The notes below the pieces were generated by a model that saw only the letters and a program-made list of their open reading frames with translations, ran no database searches and was not told where the DNA came from. Made by a program: the position numbers and the translations under genes. From Deltaproteobacteria bacterium (lineage in GTDB: Bacteria > Desulfobacterota > Desulfobacteria > Desulfobacterales > JAUVGT01): a stretch of 19,176 nt of DNA. The DNA lies in assembly GCA_030593645.1 (NCBI GenBank), contig JAUVGT010000030.1, positions 1 through 19,176 on the forward strand. Reading direction: 5' to 3'. Positions 1 through 6,729 of this stretch are shown piece by piece (the stretch's first letter is position 1; the number at the start of each line of letters is the position of its first letter).

Positions 1-21
1 ATTTTTATTTTATCAAATAAA

Positions 22-42
22 ACCTGGTCCTTTGGGCCAGGT
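22..42 (-). terminator. Hairpin with T-tract, likely terminator for leftward transcription
   Basis: An inverted repeat (ACCTGGTCC, loop TTT, GGGCCAGGT; one G-T pair) lies at the left edge. Read on the minus strand it is followed by a T-rich run (TTTTATTTG), as in an intrinsic terminator. It may end leftward transcription beyond the amidohydrolase or serve a gene outside the window. Its core resembles the hairpin at 174-201. Confidence 0.5.
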
Positions 43-74
43 CAGAGATAAATGGCTCTGCCATAAGAAATAAA

Positions 75-110
75 TCAAAGTGACTAAAGTGAGCTAAAGT
101 GCACTAAAGT
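75..110. repeat. Decanucleotide tandem repeat, CTAAAGT units
   Basis: CTAAAGT occurs at 84-90, 94-100 and 104-110, exactly 10 nt apart. A diverged unit (TCAAAGT) precedes it at 75-81. The same unit recurs at 15344-15378 and, diverged, at 9273-9290, always in intergenic space at operon ends. No coding potential is seen, and the function is unknown. Confidence 0.7.
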
Positions 111-115
111 TCCAT

Positions 116-168
116 CGCCGCTAAAGCTATGCGGACAGTTCCCGCCGTCGCTAAAGCTATGGCGGACA
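116..168. repeat. Two-copy 30-nt tandem repeat
   Basis: Two copies of GCTAAAGCTATG(G)CGGACA start at 120 and 150. Each is preceded by CGCC, so each unit can pair CCGCC with GGCGG into a small hairpin. The repeat lies between the CTAAAGT repeats and the terminator hairpin of the amidohydrolase gene and looks like non-coding dispersed repeat DNA. Confidence 0.65.
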
Positions 169-173
169 AGTCA

Positions 174-201
174 AAGCCGGGCCCTTTGGACCCGGCTTTT
201 T
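174..201. terminator. Strong GC hairpin, bidirectional terminator
   Basis: AAGCCGGGCC, loop CTTTG, then GACCCGGCTT and a T run on the plus strand; the minus strand reads AAAAAGCCGGG. The stem is near perfect and overlaps the stop codon of the minus-strand amidohydrolase (200-202), so it most likely terminates that gene's transcript. It could also stop rightward transcription from outside the window. Confidence 0.75.
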
Positions 202-1066
202 ACTCATTCCGGTCAATGCCCAGCAACATGGACATGTTTTTTCCAAAAACCGCTTCTTTTTCATCCGTATTATATCCGGCAAGACCAAGCAGCCTGTTTA
301 TCAGTTTAATTTCAGCCGTATGAGTAAACCAGGGCCAGTCCGTTCCAAAAAGGATATGCCCGGGACCATGTGTTTTTAGAAGGTGAATGAATTCATCTTC
401 AGAAAGTGTATGCGCGGCGTTTGATGTATCAAGAAAAAGGTTGTTTGACGGTAAAAGGTGGCTGCATATATCGTAAAAGGGCGCTGTAAGGCCACCCATA
501 TGGGCCGCGATAAAGTTAATCCGTGGAAAACGATTAACCAGTTCGCCCAGGGTTTTTGGAGTGGTGTTATATTCCGGATTTGTACCAAAGTAAATATCCG
601 CCATGTAAAAAGTATCAAGAACCACAAAAAAAGGGTGGTTTGTGCGATTGTTCTTTTCCTGGACTAAATGAAAAAGCCGGTGTGTTTGATCTGAATTCAG
701 AACAAATCCCTGGGAAAAAGAGCAGAGTTTAATACCCCTGATATCATGCGCATTCAGCCTTTCCAGTTCAGCCTCATTATCCTGATAATCCGGATGGAGA
801 GTCCCCGCAGTATACAGAAAATCGGTTTCAGCGGCTATCTTTATACATGTTTCATTGACTTTTTGGACTTCATGGACCCCGGCGGTTGGGAGCATGAAGC
901 ACTTATCTACTGGAGAATTCTTTATCTCCTTTTCAAGATCATGGGTAGTGGTCCGTTCGTCTGCTGAATCGGTTTGCAGACCCAATTTTGAGATCATCTC
1001 ATTTTTTTTTGATACATTGCTGATTATTTTTGAGCTGAAAATATGTACATGACTGTCGAATATCAT
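200..1066 (-). CDS. Amidohydrolase-2 family metal-dependent hydrolase
   Basis: A protein of 288 residues with the fold signature of the amidohydrolase_2 (PF04909) TIM-barrel family. It has an N-terminal metal site DSHVHIF (H6, H8), a GIKLC strand with K123, FIAAHMGG (H199), and the C-terminal acid in FGTDWPW (D253). Relatives hydrolyse or decarboxylate ring and carboxylic substrates in the cytoplasm; the substrate here cannot be read from sequence. The strand where many relatives carry another metal-binding His reads FFVVLDTFYM, with no His. The gene is alone on the minus strand and diverges from the GGDEF gene across about 110 nt. No strong ribosome-binding site precedes the ATG, but the start fits because the DSHVH motif begins at residue 4, as usual. 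It ends inside a terminator hairpin. Family confident, function unknown. Confidence 0.85.
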   Translation of the reverse strand: MIFDSHVHIFSSKIISNVSKKNEMISKLGLQTDSADERTTTHDLEKEIKNSPVDKCFMLPTAGVHEVQKVNETCIKIAAETDFLYTAGTLHPDYQDNEAELERLNAHDIRGIKLCSFSQGFVLNSDQTHRLFHLVQEKNNRTNHPFFVVLDTFYMADIYFGTNPEYNTTPKTLGELVNRFPRINFIAAHMGGLTAPFYDICSHLLPSNNLFLDTSNAAHTLSEDEFIHLLKTHGPGHILFGTDWPWFTHTAEIKLINRLLGLAGYNTDEKEAVFGKNMSMLLGIDRNE

Positions 1067-1096
1067 TTTTATTTATTAAGCTCTTTAAAAACATTT

Positions 1097-1125
1097 TTGA
1101 TATTTTTAACAAAAAAGGTTACAAT
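1097..1125 (+). promoter_or_regulatory. Sigma-70-type promoter of the GGDEF operon
   Basis: TTGATA (1097-1102) and TACAAT (1120-1125) are separated by 17 nt, close to the sigma-70 consensus. Transcription would start near 1132, about 45 nt before the ATG at 1176. It lies in the gap between the divergent amidohydrolase and the signalling operon. Confidence 0.6.
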
Positions 1126-1175
1126 ATCATATAGGGATTGTATCAGCAAGCCTCACTTCCAAGCGGGAACGAACC

Positions 1176-2189
1176 ATGAGCATAATAATCATCGATAATT
1201 CGCCGACTGATCAGGAACAGTTAAAGTTTCTACTGAATCTCGGAGGGTATTTTGAACTTGTTTTTAGTGATTCTATTGAAGATGCTTTTAAACGCCTTGA
1301 TATTGACGGTTCTCAAGACAATTCTGAAAAATATGATCTTATCCTGATCGATATATTTATGAAAGGGATTGATGGTATTGATACATGTAGAAGGATTAAA
1401 TCTGTTGAGCACTTAAAGGATATCCCGCTTATTGTTGTCACTAAAGATATCAGCATGGAAAATATGCTGACCGCTTTTGAGGCCGGTGCCGCGGATTATA
1501 TCAGTAAACCGCTGGACAATAAAATCGAATTATTACCTCGAGTCAGTTCTGCCCTGAAGCTGAAAGCTGAAATGGAGACCCGGAAAATTCGTGAGAAGGA
1601 ATTGCTGAAAATGACAGTCCTTCTTGAAGAATCAAATAAAAAACTACAGAATGCCAATGAAATGTTAAAATCTATGGCCGCCATAGATAGTCTGACGAAC
1701 GTTGCAAATCGGAGGTATTTCAACAATTTTTACCAGAAAGAATGGAAACGGTCTGTTCGGTTAAAATTTCCGATTACTATTTTAATGGTGGATATTGACT
1801 ATTTCAAGGATTACAATGACATATACGGGCATCAGCAGGGTGATGAATGCCTCAAACGGTTTGCCCATGCTCTGAAAAGTATACCCAGAAGACCCGGTGA
1901 TCTTGTTGCAAGATATGGCGGTGAGGAATTTATCATCCTTCTGCCTGATACGGATACTGAGGGCGCGGTTGTTATTTGTAAATTAATACAGGAAAAGGTC
2001 GCCCGATTAAAACTCGAGCATTCAGGGTCATTGATTAGTAGTCAGCTTACATTCAGTACCGGGATTGCAACCATGACTCCGGATAACGATAATACACCGG
2101 AAAGTCTTATTGCCGTTGCAGATAAAGCACTTTACCAGGCAAAAACGGAAGGGCGAAACAGATATGAGGTGTACAATCATGAAACTTAA
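1176..2189 (+). CDS. Response regulator with GGDEF output (PleD/WspR-like diguanylate cyclase)
   Basis: A protein of 337 residues with an N-terminal receiver domain (about 1-120), a charged coiled-coil linker (about 125-165) and a GGDEF domain (about 168-335). The receiver has the phospho-acceptor D59, T89 and K111, but only D7 of the usual acidic pair, followed by N8. The cyclase has an intact GGEEF signature at 248-252 and, five residues before it, RPGD (239-242), the product-inhibition I-site. It should therefore make c-di-GMP in the cytoplasm, under phosphorylation control and with feedback inhibition. It opens a likely operon with the pseudokinase-protease gene 19 nt downstream, and a PilZ protein is encoded further on. 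No histidine kinase is seen here, so the phosphodonor is unknown. The region just before ATG 1176 is only weakly Shine-Dalgarno-like. Confidence 0.92.
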   Translation: MSIIIIDNSPTDQEQLKFLLNLGGYFELVFSDSIEDAFKRLDIDGSQDNSEKYDLILIDIFMKGIDGIDTCRRIKSVEHLKDIPLIVVTKDISMENMLTAFEAGAADYISKPLDNKIELLPRVSSALKLKAEMETRKIREKELLKMTVLLEESNKKLQNANEMLKSMAAIDSLTNVANRRYFNNFYQKEWKRSVRLKFPITILMVDIDYFKDYNDIYGHQQGDECLKRFAHALKSIPRRPGDLVARYGGEEFIILLPDTDTEGAVVICKLIQEKVARLKLEHSGSLISSQLTFSTGIATMTPDNDNTPESLIAVADKALYQAKTEGRNRYEVYNHET

Positions 2190-2208
2190 AAACAATTAAG
2201 AGCCGATT

Positions 2209-5200
2209 ATGAAAATTTGTCAAGATTGCGGGCAGATGCTTGCAGAAGAAATGGTGATGTGTCCCACATGCGGGAATGAAGTCGATGAAGGTCGAAAATT
2301 CATCGATGATTATCGTATTCTGGAGGTTATCCATGAGGGTTATTCGACAACACTATGCAAAGCGGTGAAAGATGATGATCATAATGCCCCGGTAATGATC
2401 CGGATATTTACACCTCAATCCGGCATTAATGAAAAGATTGCCGGCCGGCTTAGGCTGGAACTGGAAGCACTCAAGAAATTACCGGAACGATACTTTGTTA
2501 AACATCTTGAAATAAGAAAATCAGATGAAGGTTTGTGGTACAGGGTCAGTGAGTGGATTGATGCAAAGAAATGGGGAACACTGCTCGCTTCAGGAGATCT
2601 TCGTGACCGTAAGAAAACATTGGATTTGTTTTATAAAGTTGCATCGATTCTGGAACAGCTGCACAAGGCCGGTCACTTTATGCCGCGTCTGGTCCTGGAT
2701 GATATTATTGTATTTCAAGGGAATCAAGATGAACTTGAAGTTAAAATAGATTACAAATTGTCAAGATTTCTTGACACGCAGATGCATCGGCCCGGTCCCA
2801 TGCTGGCAAATCTGGAGGCCTGTCATCCGGATATTGTCAATAACAGGCCGCTTGATTTCAGGACGGACGTTTGGTCTTTGGGTAAAATATTTATTGAAGT
2901 CCTCACCGCGGATCTAAAAATAACCGATTATCAGAAAAAAATCGAAGGGCTTAAACTTCCGAACAAATTTAAAGTATTGCTAAAAATTATGGTGGCCGAT
3001 GACCCGGATCTCCGTCTTCGATCGATGGATGAAGTGGCCCAGGCACTGGTTAATGCCAGAGGTACAATAAATGAAACCGGCGACCAGAGCCATCGTAAAT
3101 TAATTCCATCACAAATGCTCGAAATCAGAGGGCTTAAAAAACGCGTCAGTATATTGGCGATCATTATGATCATGATTCTAATGGTCCGTGGTTTTGCCTG
3201 GTTTTACTCGGATGAAAACAAGAATGAAAAAGCTGAGATTGAGGACTATGTAAAAAAATACGCGGGTTCAGTGGCATTCGTTATGACAGAATACCAGATA
3301 AAAGACACCGGAACAGTTTTATATCGTAACAGAACCGAGGGCACAGCTTTTCTTGTGGATAAAGATGGATTTTTATTAACCAATCGTCATGTGGCCTGCC
3401 CATGGCTTGAGGACAATAGGATGTTTTCATATATTAATAATTTCATTAGTTTAGGCCGGCAACTCGAATTTGAATACCGGATATACTTGTGGTTTGAGGG
3501 TGAAAGGGCTTTTAAACGCATACCGGACTTAAGCGGTGAGGGAGATGTGGATGACATTTATTTTTTAGAGTCAGCGTTCAGCACAATTGGAAAGTCCAAA
3601 CTGGTTATTGCCGGTGTGGCCAAATCACCGGAGAAAACCTGGCAGCTTATAAAATCTCCGCTTAAGGACGACTATGCGGTCCTCAAAATTGATCATGTAC
3701 CTGAAGGGTTGATTCCATTACCGCTTGATCATGAGATGGAAGCATTAAAAATTCCAAGGCTTTCATCGGTGATTACTTTAGGGTTTCCCCTCGGGAGTAA
3801 AACCCAGGCGAATACCGTAAACTTAAGTGTTACTACCGGGCATGTCAGGCGAACATTCGAGGACGTGATCCAGGTGGATACTTCCATTTACCGGGGTAAC
3901 AGCGGGGGGCCGCTCATTGATACAAATGGTAAGGTTATTGGTATTACTTCCAGTGTTGCATTGGAGTGGGCAAGTGGGCCTGTGGCGGTTGCTACCCGGT
4001 TGTCAGATCTTGGAATGGTTTTGCCGATTTCAAAAGCATCTTCTTTTCTTCAGGAGTTAAAGGACGGCAAGGTCAAATGGAATGGTGTGCTGGATCTGTC
4101 CGTTGAAAGGAAATTGAAACATATTTCTGAACTGGCAAAGCAGGGACGTTGGGTCGAAGCCGAAGCCTTGAGCGATAAAGAGCTGGAATTGAGTATGGAT
4201 CCGACTCTTGTGATGGCATCTGCTATGATGCATTTTTGTTCAAGGGATTACAATAAAGCCAGAGAATTATATGCCCAGGCCATATCAATAGAAAGTGAGA
4301 ACGATATTGCGAAACTGATGCATTATATTATCGACTGGTCAAAAGATCAGTCATATTCAAACGCATATCGAAAAGAGTTGCTGGCCCTTGATTGGCGGTC
4401 TTCAGCTGAATTTTTTGGTCATCTTGTTCGAATTATAGAAGGTTTCATTGATGAAAAAATCGCTCTCAAAGGAGGGTATACTGAAGACGAACACGGATGG
4501 GTAAATTTTATTGCCGGTTTGATTCATGAAAAACAGAAGAATATGAAACATTCGGAAATGTATATGAAAAAAGCAGTATTGGCAACTACCAGCAGTAACT
4601 GGCTGTATTATCTGGCATCTTCAAAGTTGGATCAAATCCAGCAACTGAGACTTACCTCAATTCGAAGTAAGGCTGCGAAGACCAGGTATAAAAAAGAAAT
4701 AAATAAATTTACTGATATTATCGTTAGAAATGAAACGAAAACGGAAGCCCGGGCAGAAAAACTGGCGCCGCTTATTTTCAAACTTGAAGATGGAACAATC
4801 AGTCCCGGAGACAGGCATAACATTTTAAAACAGATATTTGATATCAATGGGAAAAATGGTGAGATTCTGGTCGGTCTTGTTTTTTACAGCGCAATGGACA
4901 GTTCATGGGAACAGGCTTTAAAGTATGCCCGGTTATATCTCGATATTCAGGGCAGAGAAACAGCGGGCCGTCTTGGTGTTGGACTTTTGGAAGCAGAGGT
5001 TCTCCATTTTGTTGGCCGCGAAAAAGAGGCGATGGAAAGACTGGAAGAGTATAATAATCATACAGCTGATCCGTGGTATCGGGCAATCGGTGAATGCCTG
5101 CTGAAAAAGCAAAGTGAAACCTCGCTGACAAAGAAAGCCGGAAAGAATCCAGAGTACCTGGTTACAGCTCATACAGCTCTTGGGTTTTGGGCTGAAGGAT

Positions 5201-5325
5201 CGAGAGACAGTAAAAAAGCAAGCAAGCTGTATAAAGAAGCTTTAGGCTCATATATGGATGATATGTTTGAGTATGAATTTGCAGTAGAAAGAATTAAAAA
5301 AATAAATGAAACCTCAAAAAAGTGA
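2209..5325 (+). CDS. Membrane protein: zinc ribbon, pseudokinase, TM helix, trypsin-like protease, TPR-like repeats
   Basis: A protein of 1038 residues. Residues 4-21 hold CQDCG and CPTCG, a zinc-ribbon pair. Residues about 33-290 have a Hanks-kinase fold, but the catalytic features are missing: the glycine loop reads HEGYSTT, the VAIK lysine is R65, the HGDLKPSN loop reads M158-P-R160-L-V162-L-D-D165, and DFG is D181-Y-K. KKR precedes a hydrophobic helix at about 314-334. Next comes a DegP/trypsin_2-like protease (about 345-620) with a complete triad: H394 in TNRHVA, D488 in DDYAVLK, and S565 in GNSGGP. No PDZ domain is evident. Residues about 630-1035 are helical and TPR-like. By the positive-inside rule the pseudokinase is cytoplasmic and the protease extracytoplasmic, which suggests transmembrane signalling or envelope proteolysis. 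It is probably co-transcribed with the diguanylate cyclase. The domain calls are firm; the role is inference. Confidence 0.9.
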   Translation: MKICQDCGQMLAEEMVMCPTCGNEVDEGRKFIDDYRILEVIHEGYSTTLCKAVKDDDHNAPVMIRIFTPQSGINEKIAGRLRLELEALKKLPERYFVKHLEIRKSDEGLWYRVSEWIDAKKWGTLLASGDLRDRKKTLDLFYKVASILEQLHKAGHFMPRLVLDDIIVFQGNQDELEVKIDYKLSRFLDTQMHRPGPMLANLEACHPDIVNNRPLDFRTDVWSLGKIFIEVLTADLKITDYQKKIEGLKLPNKFKVLLKIMVADDPDLRLRSMDEVAQALVNARGTINETGDQSHRKLIPSQMLEIRGLKKRVSILAIIMIMILMVRGFAWFYSDENKNEKAEIEDYVKKYAGSVAFVMTEYQIKDTGTVLYRNRTEGTAFLVDKDGFLLTNRHVACPWLEDNRMFSYINNFISLGRQLEFEYRIYLWFEGERAFKRIPDLSGEGDVDDIYFLESAFSTIGKSKLVIAGVAKSPEKTWQLIKSPLKDDYAVLKIDHVPEGLIPLPLDHEMEALKIPRLSSVITLGFPLGSKTQANTVNLSVTTGHVRRTFEDVIQVDTSIYRGNSGGPLIDTNGKVIGITSSVALEWASGPVAVATRLSDLGMVLPISKASSFLQELKDGKVKWNGVLDLSVERKLKHISELAKQGRWVEAEALSDKELELSMDPTLVMASAMMHFCSRDYNKARELYAQAISIESENDIAKLMHYIIDWSKDQSYSNAYRKELLALDWRSSAEFFGHLVRIIEGFIDEKIALKGGYTEDEHGWVNFIAGLIHEKQKNMKHSEMYMKKAVLATTSSNWLYYLASSKLDQIQQLRLTSIRSKAAKTRYKKEINKFTDIIVRNETKTEARAEKLAPLIFKLEDGTISPGDRHNILKQIFDINGKNGEILVGLVFYSAMDSSWEQALKYARLYLDIQGRETAGRLGVGLLEAEVLHFVGREKEAMERLEEYNNHTADPWYRAIGECLLKKQSETSLTKKAGKNPEYLVTAHTALGFWAEGSRDSKKASKLYKEALGSYMDDMFEYEFAVERIKKINETSKK

Positions 5326-5535
5326 AACCGGGAAAAAAATAAAGTGCCTGCAATTGGTCCTCCTGATGCCTTCGAAACGGTATGACGAAAAGTTAATATA
5401 ATCAAAATGATACGTCTGATTTTGATGACTCACATATCGTTTCGGTGCAACGTTCCCCTCCATAGGGTTGAAATTATCAGAATTGCCTATAATTACAGTA
5501 CGATTTGTGCTATCATTTATACAGAACTGAGTGTT
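5326..5535. other. Intergenic region before the MITE copy, no gene seen
   Basis: The stretch between the pseudokinase-protease stop and the MITE shows no convincing reading frame, no GC hairpin terminator and no recognised RNA. The whole gap to the PilZ gene (5326-5782) holds only the 150-bp MITE and the PilZ promoter. Confidence 0.4.
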
Positions 5536-5685
5536 GACGGTTTCGTAAAAAGTCCAACTTCTGCGTTGTGCTGCATTTCGCAATCATTCAACGTATGATA
5601 AGTACGCTTCATGATTACGAAATTTGCACGCCTTGAATTTGAACTTTTTACGAAACCGTCACATTCGGACTTTTTCGAGACCATC
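5536..5685. mobile_element. MITE-like non-autonomous element, copy 1 (150 bp)
   Basis: The element begins GACGGTTTCGTAAAAAGTCC and ends with the inverse of GATGGTCTCGAAAAAGTCCG, giving imperfect terminal inverted repeats. A 6-bp direct repeat AGTGTT flanks it at 5530-5535 and 5686-5691, as expected for a target-site duplication. Inside, 5536-5660 is a long imperfect hairpin with an 18-bp perfect outer stem (GACGGTTTCGTAAAAAGT and its complement). A second copy at 19038 differs at only 2 of the first 125 positions. No transposase is encoded. Minus-strand reading through it gives the spurious peptide MRNAAQRRSW. A MITE is the best reading; a REP-like hairpin is the alternative. Confidence 0.75.
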
Positions 5686-5706
5686 AGTGTTAATCTGGTT
5701 TTTTTC

Positions 5707-5734
5707 TTGACTTGTAAAAAATATATAATAAAAT
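5707..5734 (+). promoter_or_regulatory. Candidate promoter of the PilZ gene
   Basis: TTGACT (5707-5712) and TAAAAT (5729-5734) are 16 nt apart, in AT-rich DNA 22 nt right of the MITE and about 50 nt before the PilZ ATG. An overlapping TATAAT at 5724 is too close (11 nt) to the same -35. Confidence 0.45.
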
Positions 5735-5782
5735 CAGCTAAAAATACGTTTAATCAATAAAAATTTCAAACAGGTTAAAAAA

Positions 5783-6268
5783 ATGACGCAAAAAGTATTT
5801 GTTACCGCAAGCAATACAGCTGTTTTTGAATGCCCGAAGTGTAAAAAAACAAAGATGGTAAATGTTTCAAAATATAAGATGATTGACAAGGCGGTAAAGA
5901 TAAGAGTCAATTGCCCCTGCGGACATTCTTATCCGGTTTTCCTGGAAAGAAGGAAGCATTATCGTAAAACGTCTAACTTTCCCGGAAAATATACACATTT
6001 TCTTTCCGACGGAAGACAGGACGCGGGTATGATGACAGTTAATGATGTATCCCGTTCCGGACTAAAATTGAAGGTCAATGTAAAACGTGAATTTAAATTG
6101 GGTGATCGCCTTAATGTTGAATTTACGCTGGATGACAATAAAAGATCCGTAATTAAAAAAGAAGTGATTGTCAGAAAAGTAAACGATCAGGTCATTGGTG
6201 TGGAATTTGTAACAGTGAGTACTTCTGATCCAAGTGATACAGCGCTTGGGTTTTATTTGATGAATTAG
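5783..6268 (+). CDS. PilZ domain protein with N-terminal cysteine (zinc-ribbon-like) motif
   Basis: A protein of 161 residues. The first 50 carry CPKC (C17, C20) and CPCGH (C44, C46), a probable zinc-binding knuckle. The PilZ signatures follow: R57-KHY-R61 (RxxxR) and D88-V-S-R-S-G93 (DxSxxG), so it should bind c-di-GMP. It is a cytoplasmic receptor that would change the activity of an unknown partner, and it is encoded close to the receiver-GGDEF cyclase. It has its own candidate promoter, so it is probably not in that operon. A MITE lies upstream and an inverted MITE remnant begins 5 bp after its stop codon, which may mean it moved as a unit or was simply bracketed by insertions. A weak AGG-like site precedes the ATG. 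The PilZ assignment is strong; the target is unknown. Confidence 0.88.
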   Translation: MTQKVFVTASNTAVFECPKCKKTKMVNVSKYKMIDKAVKIRVNCPCGHSYPVFLERRKHYRKTSNFPGKYTHFLSDGRQDAGMMTVNDVSRSGLKLKVNVKREFKLGDRLNVEFTLDDNKRSVIKKEVIVRKVNDQVIGVEFVTVSTSDPSDTALGFYLMN

Positions 6269-6272
6269 AAGT

Positions 6273-6317
6273 GATGGTCTCGTAAAAAGTCCGATTTAGA
6301 CAGTTTCGTAAGTCCTG
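6273..6317 (-). mobile_element. Truncated, inverted remnant of the MITE
   Basis: GATGGTCTCGTAAAAAGTCC at 6273 matches the right terminal repeat of the 5536 element in inverted orientation. The next stretch (GACAGTTTCGTAAGTCC, 6298 on) matches the inner stem with a 3-nt deletion and a few substitutions. Similarity is lost after about 6317. It begins 5 bp after the PilZ stop codon. Confidence 0.6.
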
Positions 6318-6682
6318 ATGACGGTGGTGGGGCTAACCCGACTCCGGTAGGCTTGCGGACTATAATCTATTCCTTATGTTGTATCATCTGATTTATGATA
6401 CCCGCCCGTATTGTTATCCATTGCACGAATAACCCAATTCCGGTTTCAACCGTGTTTTCTTAATGATGAGTCTTGCAAAATGGTGTTATTTCAATCATTA
6501 CTGGCGGCTGATTCGGTTTGGCTGAAAATAACCCATGCATACGGCCATCAGGTTAAATTCAATTCATTTATTTCTGTCAATCTGAAATGAACAATAGCTC
6601 ATTAATAAATATGTTTGAAAATGTGTTGAAAAATATCTAAATATCTGAAATATCGAAATATTAAGTAAGTGATTTATAATTC
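6318..6682. other. Intergenic region before the TetR promoter, no gene seen
   Basis: No reading frame of note. Two weak imperfect structures are present: GTATCAT/ATGATAC (6381-6401), and a nested pair GTTATTTCA / TGAAAATAAC (6485-6542) enclosing AATCA/TGATT. Neither is followed by a T-tract or resembles an RNA family I know. The last 100 nt are very AT-rich and run into the TetR promoter. Confidence 0.35.
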
Positions 6683-6711
6683 TTGACATGAAATAATCCA
6701 TTTGCTAAAAT
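6683..6711 (+). promoter_or_regulatory. Sigma-70 promoter of the TetR-acyl-CoA dehydrogenase operon
   Basis: A consensus TTGACA (6683-6688) and TAAAAT (6706-6711) lie 17 nt apart. The -10 box touches the palindrome at 6710-6729, so a bound repressor would block RNA polymerase. The predicted transcription start is near 6718. The promoter upstream of the FeS-etfBA operon has the same layout, including the shared CATTTGCTAAAA. Confidence 0.8.
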
Positions 6712-6729
6712 GAATGAACGTTCATTCAT
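6710..6729. promoter_or_regulatory. FadR-like operator, perfect 20-bp palindrome
   Basis: ATGAATGAACGTTCATTCAT is a perfect inverted repeat overlapping the -10 end and predicted transcription start of the TetR gene. It closely resembles the operator of Bacillus FadR (TGAATGA-N-TCATTCA type), a TetR-family repressor released by long-chain acyl-CoA. A near-identical site lies at 11319-11338. Autoregulation by the adjacent TetR protein is inferred. Confidence 0.82.

Noticed and set aside
75..168. Possible CRISPR array from short repeats
   Set aside because: Units are 10 or 30 nt with no unique spacers and no cas genes.
385..400. TGAATGAATTCATC, partly palindromic
   Set aside because: It lies inside the amidohydrolase coding region, lacks promoter context and differs in spacing from the operators.
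5466..5496. TTGAAA and TATAAT promoter-like pair
   Set aside because: The spacing is only 14 nt and the nearest gene is almost 300 bp away across the MITE.
5314..5583. Minus-strand 89-residue frame over the MITE left end
   Set aside because: It begins in repeat DNA, overlaps the end of the pseudokinase-protease gene and has no recognisable domain.
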